DNA of 64,000 nt from the NCBI RefSeq assembly GCF_900102315.1, contig NZ_FNBL01000002.1, forward strand, positions 283,194 through 347,193, written 5' to 3'. This document shows positions 1 to 8,581 of this stretch, in pieces. Origin of the DNA: Celeribacter baekdonensis (GTDB lineage Bacteria > Pseudomonadota > Alphaproteobacteria > Rhodobacterales > Rhodobacteraceae). A program made the translations under genes and the position numbers. Under the pieces are notes generated by a model that saw only the letters and a list, made by a program, of their open reading frames with translations, did not search any database and was not told the origin of the DNA. The number at the start of each line of letters is the position of its first letter. Position 1 is the stretch's first letter.

Positions 1-600
1 TATCAGCTTTGGCGCTTTGTCGCGCCGGGGCTGTACCGCAATGAAAAGAATGCGTTTTTGCCGTTTCTCATCGCCTCACCGATGTTGTTCCTCGCGGGCG
101 CGGCCTTTGCGCAATATGTGGTTGTGCCGCTGGCGATGACGTTCTTCTTGGGCTTTGCCGATCTGCCCTCTTTTGTCGGCGCACTTGTCGCCAATGGCGG
201 CGATGTGGCAACCGCGACCCAGGACACGGGCATCAACATCGTGTTCAACGGGAAGGTGAATGAGAGCCTCGATATCACGTTGAAAATGATTGTGGCCTTC
301 GGGCTGTGCTTTCAGCTTCCGGTGCTGTTGACCCTGATGGGCAAGGCCGGATTGGCCACGGCGCACGGGCTGCGCTCAACCCGTAAATATGCGGTTGTGG
401 GCATCCTGACCGTCGCCGCCTTGGTCACGCCACCGGATGTGACGACCCAGTTGATCCTGTTTGTCGTGGTCTATGGCCTCTACGAAATCTCCATCTTCCT
501 CGTCGCCCGCGTTGAAAAGAAACGCACCGAAGAACTGCGCGCCGCTGGCGTTTTGGACGAAGACGAAGACCTGTTCGGCGATTTTGACGACGATAAATAA
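1..600 (+). CDS. tatC: TatC, twin-arginine translocase subunit (5' end missing)
   Basis: C-terminal part of the Sec-independent translocase receptor subunit, which with TatB recognises twin-arginine signal peptides in the inner membrane and passes folded proteins to TatA. The frame is open from base 1, so the N-terminus lies outside the window. About 199 codons are visible. They hold several hydrophobic segments: one around the [15 protein letters not shown] stretch, one around [15 protein letters not shown], and a last pair ending in [19 protein letters not shown]. The ALVTPPD motif before the last helices is typical of the family. The cytosolic tail is short and very acidic ([14 protein letters not shown]). 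The next gene starts 11 bases after the stop and is probably co-transcribed. Confidence 0.95.
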   Translation, partial: YQLWRFVAPGLYRNEKNAFLPFLIASPMLFLAGAAFAQYVVVPLAMTFFLGFADLPSFVGALVANGGDVATATQDTGINIVFNGKVNESLDITLKMIVAFGLCFQLPVLLTLMGKAGLATAHGLRSTRKYAVVGILTVAALVTPPDVTTQLILFVVVYGLYEISIFLVARVEKKRTEELRAAGVLDEDEDLFGDFDDDK

Positions 601-611
601 GCGAGGTTGCC

Positions 612-1454
612 ATGAGCAAAAAGACCCTCAAACGTATTGCGGAGGCCTTGGAACGCATGGCCCCCGCGCCTCTGGCCGCACCTGATTTTGACGGGGCAGA
701 TGCCTATGTCTGGCACACCGAACCGGACGCGCTTGTGCCGGTTCAAAACGTGTCGCGGGTCGATCTGTCGCTGCTTGTCGGTGTGGATCGCTCGCGTGAC
801 ACGTTGCTTGAGAACACCCGCCAATTCGCGCGCGGCTTGTCGGCCAACAATGCGCTGTTGTGGGGGGCACGGGGGATGGGCAAATCATCCTTGGTGAAAT
901 CCGTTCATGCGGCTGTGGTGGCCGAGGGCTTGGACCTAAAGATTGTTGAAATGCAGCGCGAAGACCTTGGCTCTGTGTCGCGGCTTTTGGCGCTTTTGCG
1001 CGGCTCCGAGCATCGGTTTTTGCTATTCTGTGATGATCTGTCCTTCAGCCATGATGACGACCATTACAAATCCCTCAAAGCCGTGCTGGATGGCGGGATC
1101 GAAGGTCGGCCAGACAATGTTTTGTTCTATGCCACCTCAAATCGCCGCCACCTGATGCCTCGCGATATGATTGAAAACGAACGCTCTTCTGCGATCAATC
1201 CCTCGGAGGCGGTAGAGGAAAAAGTCTCGCTTTCGGATCGCTTCGGTCTATGGCTGGGCTTCCATCCCTGTTCGCAGGATGAGTATCTGACGATGATCCG
1301 CGGCTATTGTGACGCCTATGGGGTTCAGATCGACGCCGATACACTGCGTGCCGAGGCGGTGGAATGGCAAGCCACCCGCGGCTCGCGCTCTGGCCGGGTG
1401 GCGTGGCAATATTTCACCGATTTGGCTGGGCGCAAAGGTATCGCGCTCGGATAA
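612..1454 (+). CDS. DUF815-family AAA+ ATPase
   Basis: 280-residue cytosolic P-loop ATPase of the DUF815 family, whose biological role is not established. Walker A is GARGMGKSS (about residues 85-93) and Walker B is FLLFCDD (about 136-142). The following segment, with LKAVLDGGIEGRPDNVLFYATSNRRHL, resembles the sensor-1 region of AAA+ proteins; the ERSSAINPSEAVEEKVSLSDRFG region is also characteristic. The ATG is preceded by GCGAGG and lies 11 bases after tatC, so the two genes probably share a transcript. The family assignment is recognition of conserved motifs; no substrate can be proposed. Confidence 0.88.
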   Translation: MSKKTLKRIAEALERMAPAPLAAPDFDGADAYVWHTEPDALVPVQNVSRVDLSLLVGVDRSRDTLLENTRQFARGLSANNALLWGARGMGKSSLVKSVHAAVVAEGLDLKIVEMQREDLGSVSRLLALLRGSEHRFLLFCDDLSFSHDDDHYKSLKAVLDGGIEGRPDNVLFYATSNRRHLMPRDMIENERSSAINPSEAVEEKVSLSDRFGLWLGFHPCSQDEYLTMIRGYCDAYGVQIDADTLRAEAVEWQATRGSRSGRVAWQYFTDLAGRKGIALG

Positions 1455-1478
1455 GTGAGTATTTAAATCACGATAAAG
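1455..1478 (+). repeat. GTGAGTATTT...CACGATAAAG repeat, copy 1
   Basis: Directly after the TAA of the DUF815 gene the sequence reads GTGAGTATTT, a short AT spacer, then CACGATAAAG, with a second CACGGTAAAG about 10 bases later. Close matches occur at 1728-1750, 10021-10043 and 42478-42501, each just beyond or at the 3' end of a gene and in the sense direction of that gene. The function is unknown. Confidence 0.6.
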
Positions 1479-1669
1479 CCAAATCACGGTAAAGCGGAAG
1501 GCCCGCAGGGCTGCATCCCGGCCGCCGATCCATAGCGCAGTGGCGTCTTCGGAAGGGTTTTGGTCCCACGGGCCGGGATGTCTTTACCGCGAACGGTCAT
1601 CGGCGCTCCCGCCTGTACCGTGATTGAGATAGATCAGATCAAGGTTAAGACAGGGTTTCCAAACGCAAA

Positions 1670-1703
1670 GAGGCCGCGCCTTTTCGCGCGACCCCTTGTT
1701 TTT
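1670..1703 (+). terminator. Candidate intrinsic terminator between convergent genes
   Basis: GGCCGCGC (1672-1679) and GCGCGACC (1686-1693) form an 8-bp stem with one A-C mismatch, loop CTTTTC, followed by CCTTGTTTTT on the plus strand. On the minus strand the mismatch becomes a G-U pair but the trailing U run is weak. It could serve either neighbour. Confidence 0.4.
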
Positions 1704-1727
1704 ACCGTTGTGTCTTTACCGTGCTGT

Positions 1728-1750
1728 TTTTACCGTGAAAAAATACTCAA
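1728..1750 (-). repeat. GAGTATTT...CACGGTAAA repeat, copy 2
   Basis: Read on the minus strand, just past the stop of the LysM/LytM gene, the sequence is TTGAGTATTT, a T-rich spacer, then CACGGTAAA, followed by two further CGGTAAA strings. It is the same motif as copy 1 and faces the opposite way at the other end of the same intergenic region. Confidence 0.55.
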
Positions 1751-1755
1751 ACCCG

Positions 1756-2952
1756 TCAGTTCAAATAGGGCGTCGGGTCCACGGTTTGTGTGCCTTTGAA
1801 GACCATGAACTGCAACGCGTTGAATTCGTTGGCTGTCACTTTTGCGATGGTCTGACCGCGTTTGACGCTGGCGCCCTTTTTCACCGAAATGCTGTCGATA
1901 AAGCTATAGGCGGTTTGCAGGCCGTCGCCGTGATCGACCACCATGATTTTCACCCCATCGGCGTTGGTCGAGATCAATTTGACCGTCCCGTCCTTGGCCG
2001 CTTTCACCGGCGTGCCTGCGGGGGCGGAAAACAGGATGAATTTCGATTTGGTCTTGTCGTAATCGCGGATGATCGCGCCGGAGACCGGTTTGGCCATCTC
2101 TGAGTTTGACGTCTGTGTCGCGCCAAGGTCGGCGGCCGGTTTGGTGACCGCAGGGGCCGGTTTGGCCAAGTCTGGATCGGGCAGGGGGGCCGCGGCAGAG
2201 GGCGGTGTGGGTGTGGCCGACCCTTTGCCCGGCTCGGTCGTGATGGCGGTCTCAGAGACGCCCTCGGATGTTTTCACCGGGATCAAAAGATAGCGGCCTT
2301 CGGTGACAGCAAGGTCAGATCCAAGCCCGTTCCAATCGGCCAAGGCGCGTACGGAGACACCGTATTTACGGGCGATGGAATAGGCGGTTTCGCCGCGCTG
2401 CACTTGGTGGCGGATCGGTTCCATGCCAGCCACCGGTTCGGACGGATTGCTCTGTGCAATCGTTGTGGTGGTTGTTTTGGTCTCAGCGTCGGTGATGGCC
2501 TCATCTGCCAGAGCCGCGATGTCGATACGTTCGCCCGTGGCAATGGTGCCGGTTGGGGTCACGGTGGATTGGCCGTCACCGATCCGGCGGGGCAGGGCGA
2601 TCACTTCGCCGGGGCGCAGGGCCACGTCCACCGGGATGCCGTTGTAGCGGGCCAATTCCGTCACGGGAAGGCCGACACGCGCCGCGACAGAACCGATGGT
2701 GTCGCCACGTTTGGCCACAACCACTTGGTAATTCGGATAAGAAATCACACCCTGCGCATTGGGGATCGGCTTGGCGGCGGTTTTGGCCTCATTGGCGGCA
2801 GGTGCCGTCGAGAATGCATCGGTCAGACCGCGCATGTCAAAGTCGATCGGTTTGTCGCACGCACTCAGCGCCAAAAGCGCCGACCCCAGCAAAAGGGCGC
2901 GCCCCCGGTTTTGCGCATTTCCACGCCTTTGTACCAAAGATGAAATCGTCAT
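1756..2952 (-). CDS. LysM/LytM (M23-like) lipoprotein, NlpD-type, probably non-catalytic
   Basis: 398-residue putative lipoprotein. A hydrophobic leader ends in the lipobox-like LALSAC with Cys at about 32. Two LysM peptidoglycan-binding repeats follow (around 75-120 and 180-225), then a Pro/Ala/Lys linker and a C-terminal LytM (peptidase M23) domain from about 300. Active LytM enzymes carry an early zinc His and a final HxH. Here the final strand reads LQFMVF and no HxH is visible, so the domain looks inactive, as in NlpD/EnvC activators of amidases. Its place beside surE and pcm matches the common surE-pcm-nlpD order. Most likely role: envelope-anchored regulator of peptidoglycan hydrolysis during division. 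Confidence 0.85.
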   Translation of the reverse strand: MTISSLVQRRGNAQNRGRALLLGSALLALSACDKPIDFDMRGLTDAFSTAPAANEAKTAAKPIPNAQGVISYPNYQVVVAKRGDTIGSVAARVGLPVTELARYNGIPVDVALRPGEVIALPRRIGDGQSTVTPTGTIATGERIDIAALADEAITDAETKTTTTTIAQSNPSEPVAGMEPIRHQVQRGETAYSIARKYGVSVRALADWNGLGSDLAVTEGRYLLIPVKTSEGVSETAITTEPGKGSATPTPPSAAAPLPDPDLAKPAPAVTKPAADLGATQTSNSEMAKPVSGAIIRDYDKTKSKFILFSAPAGTPVKAAKDGTVKLISTNADGVKIMVVDHGDGLQTAYSFIDSISVKKGASVKRGQTIAKVTANEFNALQFMVFKGTQTVDPTPYLN

Positions 2953-3042
2953 GGCTCTATCCTCAAGTCCTTGGGCATTGCCCTGTGTTGGAGATTGGCC
3001 CCATGGCCGCCCCTGTCACCCCCTCTTGAACGGAGGGTTCGT

Positions 3043-3684
3043 TTACTCCTGACCCATCCCCTCGACGAGGGGCACGAAGCGCACGGAACGGAGTTCTTCG
3101 TAGTCAAACCCGGTCTCGGTGCGTGTCACTTTGATAAGGCTTTGGACCGCGTCCGACTGCCCCACTGGTAAAACCATGATACCGCCTGTTTTGAGCTGCG
3201 CCAAGAGCGGGCCGGGAGGGTCCTCTGCGGCGGCGGTCACAAGGATGCGATCAAACGGTGCCTGATCGGGCAGGCCATAGCTGCCATCAATCGCCATGGC
3301 GGTGATATTGACGATGCCGAGGCTGTCAAACACGACCTGAGCCTCGCGCACAAGGCGCAGGTAGCGATCCACGGTATAGACGCGGCGGGCCAGTTGGCTG
3401 AGGATCGCGGCCTGATAGCCGGAGCCGGTGCCAACCTCCAACACCTTATCGCGCGGCTGCACATTGAGCGCCTGTGTCATCAGCCCCACCACGGAGGGTT
3501 GAGAAATCGTTTGGCCACAGGCGATGGGCAGCGGCATATCCTCATAAGCGCGGGTGGCAAACAGGCCTTTGACAAAGCCGCCGCGGTCGATTTTTTCCAT
3601 GGCCTGAAGCGTGCGCCCATCGGTCACCCCCTTGGATCGGAGGGTGTAGAGGAACTGCATCTGCGCTTCGGGGTTCATGGTCAT
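3043..3684 (-). CDS. pcm: Protein-L-isoaspartate O-methyltransferase
   Basis: 213-residue cytosolic enzyme that methylates L-isoaspartyl residues from S-adenosylmethionine to start repair of aged proteins. The SAM-binding motif I is [12 protein letters not shown] (near residue 82), preceded by the family motif [23 protein letters not shown] (motif post-I) and [11 protein letters not shown] (motif II region) follow. Length is normal for the family. The start overlaps the surE stop, so translation is probably coupled. The lipoprotein gene follows about 90 bases downstream. Confidence 0.95.
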   Translation of the reverse strand: MTMNPEAQMQFLYTLRSKGVTDGRTLQAMEKIDRGGFVKGLFATRAYEDMPLPIACGQTISQPSVVGLMTQALNVQPRDKVLEVGTGSGYQAAILSQLARRVYTVDRYLRLVREAQVVFDSLGIVNITAMAIDGSYGLPDQAPFDRILVTAAAEDPPGPLLAQLKTGGIMVLPVGQSDAVQSLIKVTRTETGFDYEELRSVRFVPLVEGMGQE

Positions 3685-4475
3685 CAGAGGGCTTTTTCCA
3701 AGGCGGAGAGGCCTTTGATCATGTCATGCGCGGTCAGATCGGCGCGCATCGGTGTGACCGAGATATGGCCGGCCAAATTGGCCGCCACATCAGTGCCGGG
3801 GCCGGTGTCGACCGATTGCTCGGACCCGCGCACCCACAAAAACCGTCGTCCGGTGGGCGAGACTTGGCCTTCGATGCCAAAGCCCGGCGTTTTACGTCGA
3901 CCTTGGCGGCAAATGGCGAGACCTTTGGTCTCAGAGGCCGGAAGAGGTGGAAAATTCACGTTGTAAAACAAGGTGTAATCCGCGCCTTCGCCCCAGGGTG
4001 CTTGGGTCAGAAGCGTGTTGACGACATCGGCGCCATGCATGGCAGCGCTTTCAAACATATCCTCAAGTGTGGCGTTTTGCGGTCCGAAAAATTGCGACAG
4101 GGCGATGGCTTTCACGCCCTGCAATGCCGCTTCCATCGCGCCGCCGATCGTGCCGGAATACATCACGTTTTCGCCCGCGTTATTGCCCCGGTTGACGCCA
4201 GAGAGCACCAAATCCGGCCGCTCCGGCAATATGTCATGCAACCCGGCCAAAACGCAATCGGCGGGCGAGCCTTCGGCAGCCCAACGGCGCGGGGCAAGCT
4301 CGGTGATCATGGTCGGGTGAGAATAGGAAATGCAATGCGCAACGCCGGATTGTTCGAACGCGGGGGCGACGACCCAGACCTCACCTTCGGGACCGGCAAC
4401 CGTATGGGCGATGGCCTCAAGCGTTTTGAGGCCCGGCGCATTGATGCCGTCATCGTTGGTGATCAGGATGCGCAT
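3684..4475 (-). CDS. surE: 5'/3'-nucleotidase SurE
   Basis: Metal-dependent phosphatase acting on nucleoside monophosphates, about 263 residues. The N-terminus [10 protein letters not shown] contains the metal-binding Asp pair, and [25 protein letters not shown] is the conserved central motif. I chose the ATG at 4475 because the family starts exactly at [14 protein letters not shown] at 4502 with GGAAG upstream would add nine residues and cannot be excluded. Overlap with pcm indicates a surE-pcm-lipoprotein operon. Confidence 0.95.
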   Translation of the reverse strand: MRILITNDDGINAPGLKTLEAIAHTVAGPEGEVWVVAPAFEQSGVAHCISYSHPTMITELAPRRWAAEGSPADCVLAGLHDILPERPDLVLSGVNRGNNAGENVMYSGTIGGAMEAALQGVKAIALSQFFGPQNATLEDMFESAAMHGADVVNTLLTQAPWGEGADYTLFYNVNFPPLPASETKGLAICRQGRRKTPGFGIEGQVSPTGRRFLWVRGSEQSVDTGPGTDVAANLAGHISVTPMRADLTAHDMIKGLSALEKAL

Positions 4476-4644
4476 GGAGGGGCCCTTTTGTCTGACTGGC
4501 ACTTGTCTTCCTTTCCTCCTTAAAGCAGGCTCGGAATCGCGGCAAGGTCAGTGGCCCACCGCAGCCCTGATATTTATGGCGTTTCGGGAAAAACCTGAGG
4601 TCTAAAGGTGCCACGACACGCTTATCGTGAATTGGAGAGAGAGT

Positions 4645-5046
4645 ATGTCTGTAACCGCCCCACGCCCCGTGCTCGACGCAATCGCCGTGACCGCCACTGA
4701 CATGGCGCGGTCTGTGGCGTTTTATCGCCTATTGGGGTTTGATTTCGACGGGGTCGAGACCAATGCCGATCACGTCGAACCCAACACCGCGCCGGGGTCG
4801 GTGCGGTTGATGATCGACGCGGCGACATTGTCGGAAACACTGATTGGGGAAAAGCCGCGCCCCGCGAACCATTCCGCCTTTGCCATGCTCTGTGCCACGC
4901 CGACAGAGGTGGACCGGGTGGCGGGTGAGATTGCAAACGCCGGGTTCACCGTGGTGGACGCGCCTTGGGATGCGTTTTGGGGGCAACGTTATGCCACGGT
5001 GGTGGACCCGGATGGCTACAAGGTCGACCTGTTCGCGCCCTTGTAA
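4645..5046 (+). CDS. VOC-family (glyoxalase-like) protein
   Basis: 133-residue single-module protein of the vicinal-oxygen-chelate fold. It begins with AIAVTATDMARSVAFYRLLGF, the usual first strand-helix of glyoxalase/bleomycin-resistance relatives. It ends with VVDPDGYKVDLFAPL, the typical closing strand. The substrate cannot be deduced. The ATG at 4645 has GGAGAGAG just upstream; an in-frame GTG at 4627 lacks this. It lies alone on the plus strand between two minus-strand operons. Confidence 0.85.
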   Translation: MSVTAPRPVLDAIAVTATDMARSVAFYRLLGFDFDGVETNADHVEPNTAPGSVRLMIDAATLSETLIGEKPRPANHSAFAMLCATPTEVDRVAGEIANAGFTVVDAPWDAFWGQRYATVVDPDGYKVDLFAPL

Positions 5047-5069
5047 TCCGTGGCCGTCATCAGCGGCGC

Positions 5070-5738
5070 TCAGATCACCCCGATCTCTTTGAGCAAACGC
5101 GGCGCTTCGTCGCGCGGATGGGTCAGCGTGGCTTTGTCTTCGCCGGGAAAGAACCGCGCGCGGGTGCCTGTCGGCATCGGGCGCGGGGACAGCACATGAA
5201 TGCGCGGCGCTTTTTCGACATGCGCGACCTCGGCCTGCCAACTTTTGGCCATGGCGATCTGCGCGGCTTTCGAGGCCCCGTAAGCGCCAAAGAATTTCTC
5301 GCCCGCATGCGGATCATCGAAAAACAGGACATCGGCGGGGGCGGCGGCCATGGTCAACAGCGGTGAAATCATCGGCATCAGCTTGCCGGTGGCGGTCACA
5401 TTGGTGCCGATGGTGCGGTCGAAATCCTTGGGGTCGATGTGATCGGCGGGCGACAGGAGTTGCGCGTAGATCGCCGTGTGCGCCCAAAGGTCGAGATGCC
5501 CCCAACGGTCATAGATGCCGCGGCACAGATGCGCCATCGCGTCTGGGTTGGTCACGTCCATCGGGGCCAATGTGGCGTCGCCGCCCTTGGCTTTGATCCG
5601 GTCGTCCAACTCTTCGAGCGCGCCTGTGGTCTTGGCCACGGCGACGATGTGATAGGTCGGGGCCAACGCTTCGGCGAGGAAAAAGCCAAGGCCGCGCGAT
5701 GCGCCGGTGATGAGGGCGACTTTTGTGTGGTCTGTCAT
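5070..5738 (-). CDS. Atypical short-chain dehydrogenase/reductase (SDR)
   Basis: 222-residue Rossmann protein. The nucleotide motif TGASRGLG sits at the N-terminus, DVTNP binds the adenine side, and YGASK provides the usual Tyr and Lys. Two classical features are missing: the NNAG motif is replaced by AHTAIY, and the segment where the catalytic Ser normally lies reads VLFFDDPH. It may therefore be a binding protein or a divergent reductase. The ATG at 5738 follows GGGAAGAG; an upstream in-frame start at 5777 lacks support. It is the last gene of the purF-side minus-strand group. Confidence 0.85.
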   Translation of the reverse strand: MTDHTKVALITGASRGLGFFLAEALAPTYHIVAVAKTTGALEELDDRIKAKGGDATLAPMDVTNPDAMAHLCRGIYDRWGHLDLWAHTAIYAQLLSPADHIDPKDFDRTIGTNVTATGKLMPMISPLLTMAAAPADVLFFDDPHAGEKFFGAYGASKAAQIAMAKSWQAEVAHVEKAPRIHVLSPRPMPTGTRARFFPGEDKATLTHPRDEAPRLLKEIGVI

Positions 5739-5811
5739 GTTCTCTTCCCAGTCATCAGGGGCCGTGTTGCGGCCCATTTGGAGCGATGTGTGCGGGGAAA
5801 ACGTGGTGCGG

Positions 5812-6330
5812 TCAAGGGGCGGTCAACTCGGCGCGCGCAAGTGTCCCACTGGCCTCATAGAGCGCCAGAAGATCGTCAAAGGACATATCCGCGATGCCCG
5901 TCAGGGTGACGCTGGGCCGCTCAGAGCCATCGCCAAAGCTCAGCGTCAGGGCGCTGTCTTGGGCGGCCAGAGGCGACAGATCATTGGCCAGACTGGCCAA
6001 CGTGTCCTCGGGCAGGGGGCCGCCGTCAAGATGTTGAAGATAGGCGTAAAACACCGGATGCGGCACCTCGGCCCAAAGCGCGATCACCAACGCATCCTCC
6101 GCGCCGCGAATGGGCAGGGTGAGTGTGGCGCGCAGATAGCGCGCCTCACCCAAGCGACACAGTTCAGAGACCAATTGATCCGCGCCCTCTTTGACAAAGG
6201 CCAGATCGCCACGCGGCGCATGGGGCCACTCGGACGGATGATCAAAACCGATGTCGATCACCCCGCCGAATGGTCCGTTCGTGTCCATGAGCGCGCGCCA
6301 GCGGGGATCGAGATCGAGGATGGAGGCCAC
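5812..6330 (-). CDS. Conserved protein downstream of purF, DUF2199-like
   Basis: 172-residue soluble acidic protein with no signal peptide or membrane segment. The motifs FDHPSEWPHAPRGDLAF and YLRATLTLPIRGAEDALVIALWAEV resemble the DUF2199 family, but I assign this with reserve. The GTG start follows the purF TAA immediately, so translation is almost certainly coupled to purF. The function is unknown. Confidence 0.75.
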   Translation of the reverse strand: MASILDLDPRWRALMDTNGPFGGVIDIGFDHPSEWPHAPRGDLAFVKEGADQLVSELCRLGEARYLRATLTLPIRGAEDALVIALWAEVPHPVFYAYLQHLDGGPLPEDTLASLANDLSPLAAQDSALTLSFGDGSERPSVTLTGIADMSFDDLLALYEASGTLARAELTAP

Positions 6331-7797
6331 TTATTCGGCGGCCTTCAGTTGAAAGCCTTTGTCGATCATGTCGGAAGGCACCACCGGGTATTCGCCAGAG
6401 AAACAGGCGTCGCAATAGCGCGGGGCCTTGGCGTCGCGGCCTTCGGGGACGCCCGCAGCGCGATACAAGCCATCGAGCGAGATGAACTGAAGGCTATCAA
6501 CGCCCAAATGCACGCGCATTTCTTCGACCGACATGTAAGCCGCCAGCAATTTATCGCGATCCGGCGTGTCGACGCCGTAGAAACAGGGCCACATGGTCGG
6601 CGGCGACGCAATGCGGAAATGGACCTCGGCCGCGCCCGCGTCCAACAGCATGTCTTTGATTTTTTGCGAGGTTGTGCCGCGCACCACCGAGTCATCGACC
6701 AGAATGATCCGCTTGTCACGGATCAGCGCCCGGTTGACGTTGAGTTTCAGACGCACACCCATGTTGCGGATTTGCTCTGAGGGTTCAATAAACGTCCGCC
6801 CCATATATTGGTTGCGGATGATGCCCATGCCGTAGGGGATGCCGGATTGGAACGCATAGCCGATGGCGGCGGGGGTGCCGGAGTCAGGCACCGGACAGAC
6901 CAGATCGGCCTCCACAGGCGCTTCAATCGCCAATTCCACACCGATCTGACGGCGCGTCTCATAAACGGAACGGCCCCCTAAGATACTGTCAGGGCGAGAA
7001 AAATACACATGCTCAAAGATGCAAAAGCGCGAAGGCTTTGGTTCAAACGGTTTTGAACTTTGGACTTTGCCATCCGAGATCACGACCATTTCTCCGGGCT
7101 CAATTTCGCGCACAAATTCCGCACCGATGATGTCGAGCGCGCAGGTTTCGGACGAGAGAATATAGCCTTTGTCGCCAATCTTGCCCAATACGAGCGGACG
7201 CACACCGCGCGGATCGCGCACGCCGATCAGTTTGGTGCGGGTCATGGCAACGACGGAAAACGCGCCTTCCACCCGGCGCAGCGCATCTTTCATCCGCTCA
7301 GGGATGTTGCGTTGCAGCGAGCGCGCCATCAGGTGAATGATGCATTCCGAATCCGAGCTGGATTGGAAAATCGAACCGCGTTCAATCAATTCACGACGCA
7401 GGGCAATGGCATTGGTGATATTGCCGTTATGGGCAATCGCAGCTCCGCCCATGGCGAATTCGCCAAAGAACGGCTGCACGTCGCGGATCGCCGTGTTGCC
7501 TTTGGAGCCTGCCGTGGAATAGCGCACATGGCCGATGCCGATCGGGCCGGGCAGGGTTTCCATCACTTTTTGGCTGGTGAAATTGTCGCGGACATAGCCA
7601 AAGCGGCGTGCCGATTGAAATCCGGCCTCGGTATCATAGGTGACGATCCCGCCAGCTTCTTGGCCGCGATGCTGAAGCGCATGCAGACCAAGGGCGATAA
7701 AAGAGGCGGCATCGGCAACGCCAACGGCGCCGAAAACGCCGCATTCCTCTTTTAATTTGTCATCGTCAAAAGGGTGAGCGGGGGGCATTTCGAGCAT
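6331..7797 (-). CDS. purF: Amidophosphoribosyltransferase PurF
   Basis: First committed enzyme of purine synthesis: PRPP plus glutamine gives 5-phosphoribosylamine. 488 residues. A short propeptide precedes ECGVFG, whose Cys becomes the N-terminal nucleophile of the glutaminase domain after cleavage. RVEGAFSVV and RDPRGVRPLVLG follow. The PRPP site is IILVDDSVVRGTTS. Cys in FCIFEHVYF and the C-terminal YCDACFSGEYPV mark the Bacillus-type enzyme with a [4Fe-4S] cluster. The ATG at 7797 has GGAG about 10 bases upstream; 7788 is an alternative and the longest frame starts at 7839. Confidence 0.97.
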   Translation of the reverse strand: MLEMPPAHPFDDDKLKEECGVFGAVGVADAASFIALGLHALQHRGQEAGGIVTYDTEAGFQSARRFGYVRDNFTSQKVMETLPGPIGIGHVRYSTAGSKGNTAIRDVQPFFGEFAMGGAAIAHNGNITNAIALRRELIERGSIFQSSSDSECIIHLMARSLQRNIPERMKDALRRVEGAFSVVAMTRTKLIGVRDPRGVRPLVLGKIGDKGYILSSETCALDIIGAEFVREIEPGEMVVISDGKVQSSKPFEPKPSRFCIFEHVYFSRPDSILGGRSVYETRRQIGVELAIEAPVEADLVCPVPDSGTPAAIGYAFQSGIPYGMGIIRNQYMGRTFIEPSEQIRNMGVRLKLNVNRALIRDKRIILVDDSVVRGTTSQKIKDMLLDAGAAEVHFRIASPPTMWPCFYGVDTPDRDKLLAAYMSVEEMRVHLGVDSLQFISLDGLYRAAGVPEGRDAKAPRYCDACFSGEYPVVPSDMIDKGFQLKAAE

Positions 7798-7952
7798 CTC
7801 GGTCAAGCTCCGAATCCTACGCTGTGCGGTTCGTCCCACCCTTTAAGACCTAAGAGGCCCAGTGTCACGAAAGGATCACAAAAGATTTCATCACTTCTTG
7901 TGCTCCAGTCGTGAGACGGGCGGGTTTCGTGGCTCTTAAGGTGGGGTTTGTG

Positions 7953-7985
7953 AAAAGGGCGGCTGCTTTTGATCGGCGCCGCCCA
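7953..7985 (-). terminator. Intrinsic terminator after cvpA
   Basis: On the minus strand, 14 bases past the cvpA stop, GGGCGGC (7978-7984) pairs with GCCGCCC (7957-7963) and TTTT follows. It separates cvpA from the purF transcript. Confidence 0.7.
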
Positions 7986-7998
7986 AAGGGATGGTGAT

Positions 7999-8553
7999 TT
8001 ACTCAGTACAGGTCGAAACCAAGGATTGATAGCTCGAGGTGATCCAATCTGGCGCATCCTCGGGCAGGCTCTCGTCCAGCTTGTCTTGCGAGCGGGCAAA
8101 AACTTTGGCGGTGCGCGAGTTTTCCAACACCTCAATCGGATCGCCGGTGGAGACGCGGTCAACGATCACCAACGCGATGGCGACCAAAATGATGCCTCGG
8201 ATCACGCCGAACAGGAAACCAAGCCCCTGATCCACCCCGCCCAAGGCGGAGCGTTGCACGGCGGAGGAAAACAGGGGCGAAAAGATCGACACGACGATCA
8301 ATGCCACGGCAAAAACCGCAAAAAAACCGGTGATCACCGAGAGTTCGCAAGATCCAGAGATGTAATCTCCAAGATAGGGCACTTCTTTGACCAAAGGCAC
8401 GGCCTTGGGGGCAAACATATAGCCCAGGATCGCGGCCACGATCCATCCGGCAATCGCCATGCCTTCGCGCACAAATCCGCGTGAATAGGCCAGGATCGCC
8501 GATACGACGATGACCAATGCGACGATGCCGTCGATGATTGTAAAGCCTTCCAT
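7999..8553 (-). CDS. cvpA: CvpA-family membrane protein
   Basis: 184-residue inner-membrane protein with about four hydrophobic segments: IIDGIVALVIVVSAILAYSRGFVRE, IAGWIVAAILGYMF, VITGFFAVFAVALIVVSIF and FLFGVIRGIILVAIALVIV. The pattern and the SRGFVRE and LGGVDQGLGFLFGVIRG motifs are those of CvpA, named for colicin V production and often adjacent to purF, as here. Its biochemical role is not settled. The ATG at 8553 follows AGAGAGG. It starts 28 bases after radA and is probably co-transcribed with it. Confidence 0.92.
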   Translation of the reverse strand: MEGFTIIDGIVALVIVVSAILAYSRGFVREGMAIAGWIVAAILGYMFAPKAVPLVKEVPYLGDYISGSCELSVITGFFAVFAVALIVVSIFSPLFSSAVQRSALGGVDQGLGFLFGVIRGIILVAIALVIVDRVSTGDPIEVLENSRTAKVFARSQDKLDESLPEDAPDWITSSYQSLVSTCTE

Positions 8554-8581
8554 GGCGCCTCTCTTTTGAACTCTGTGCGCG

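Larger units (their letters stand above)
1455..1755. other. Intergenic region between convergent genes
   Basis: About 300 bases separate the convergent DUF815 gene and the LysM/LytM lipoprotein gene. No credible coding sequence is present. The region holds two copies of the GTGAGTATTT/CACGRTAAA motif, one at each end and each oriented with its neighbouring gene. It has several TTTACCG strings and one GC-rich hairpin near 1672-1693. Confidence 0.6.
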
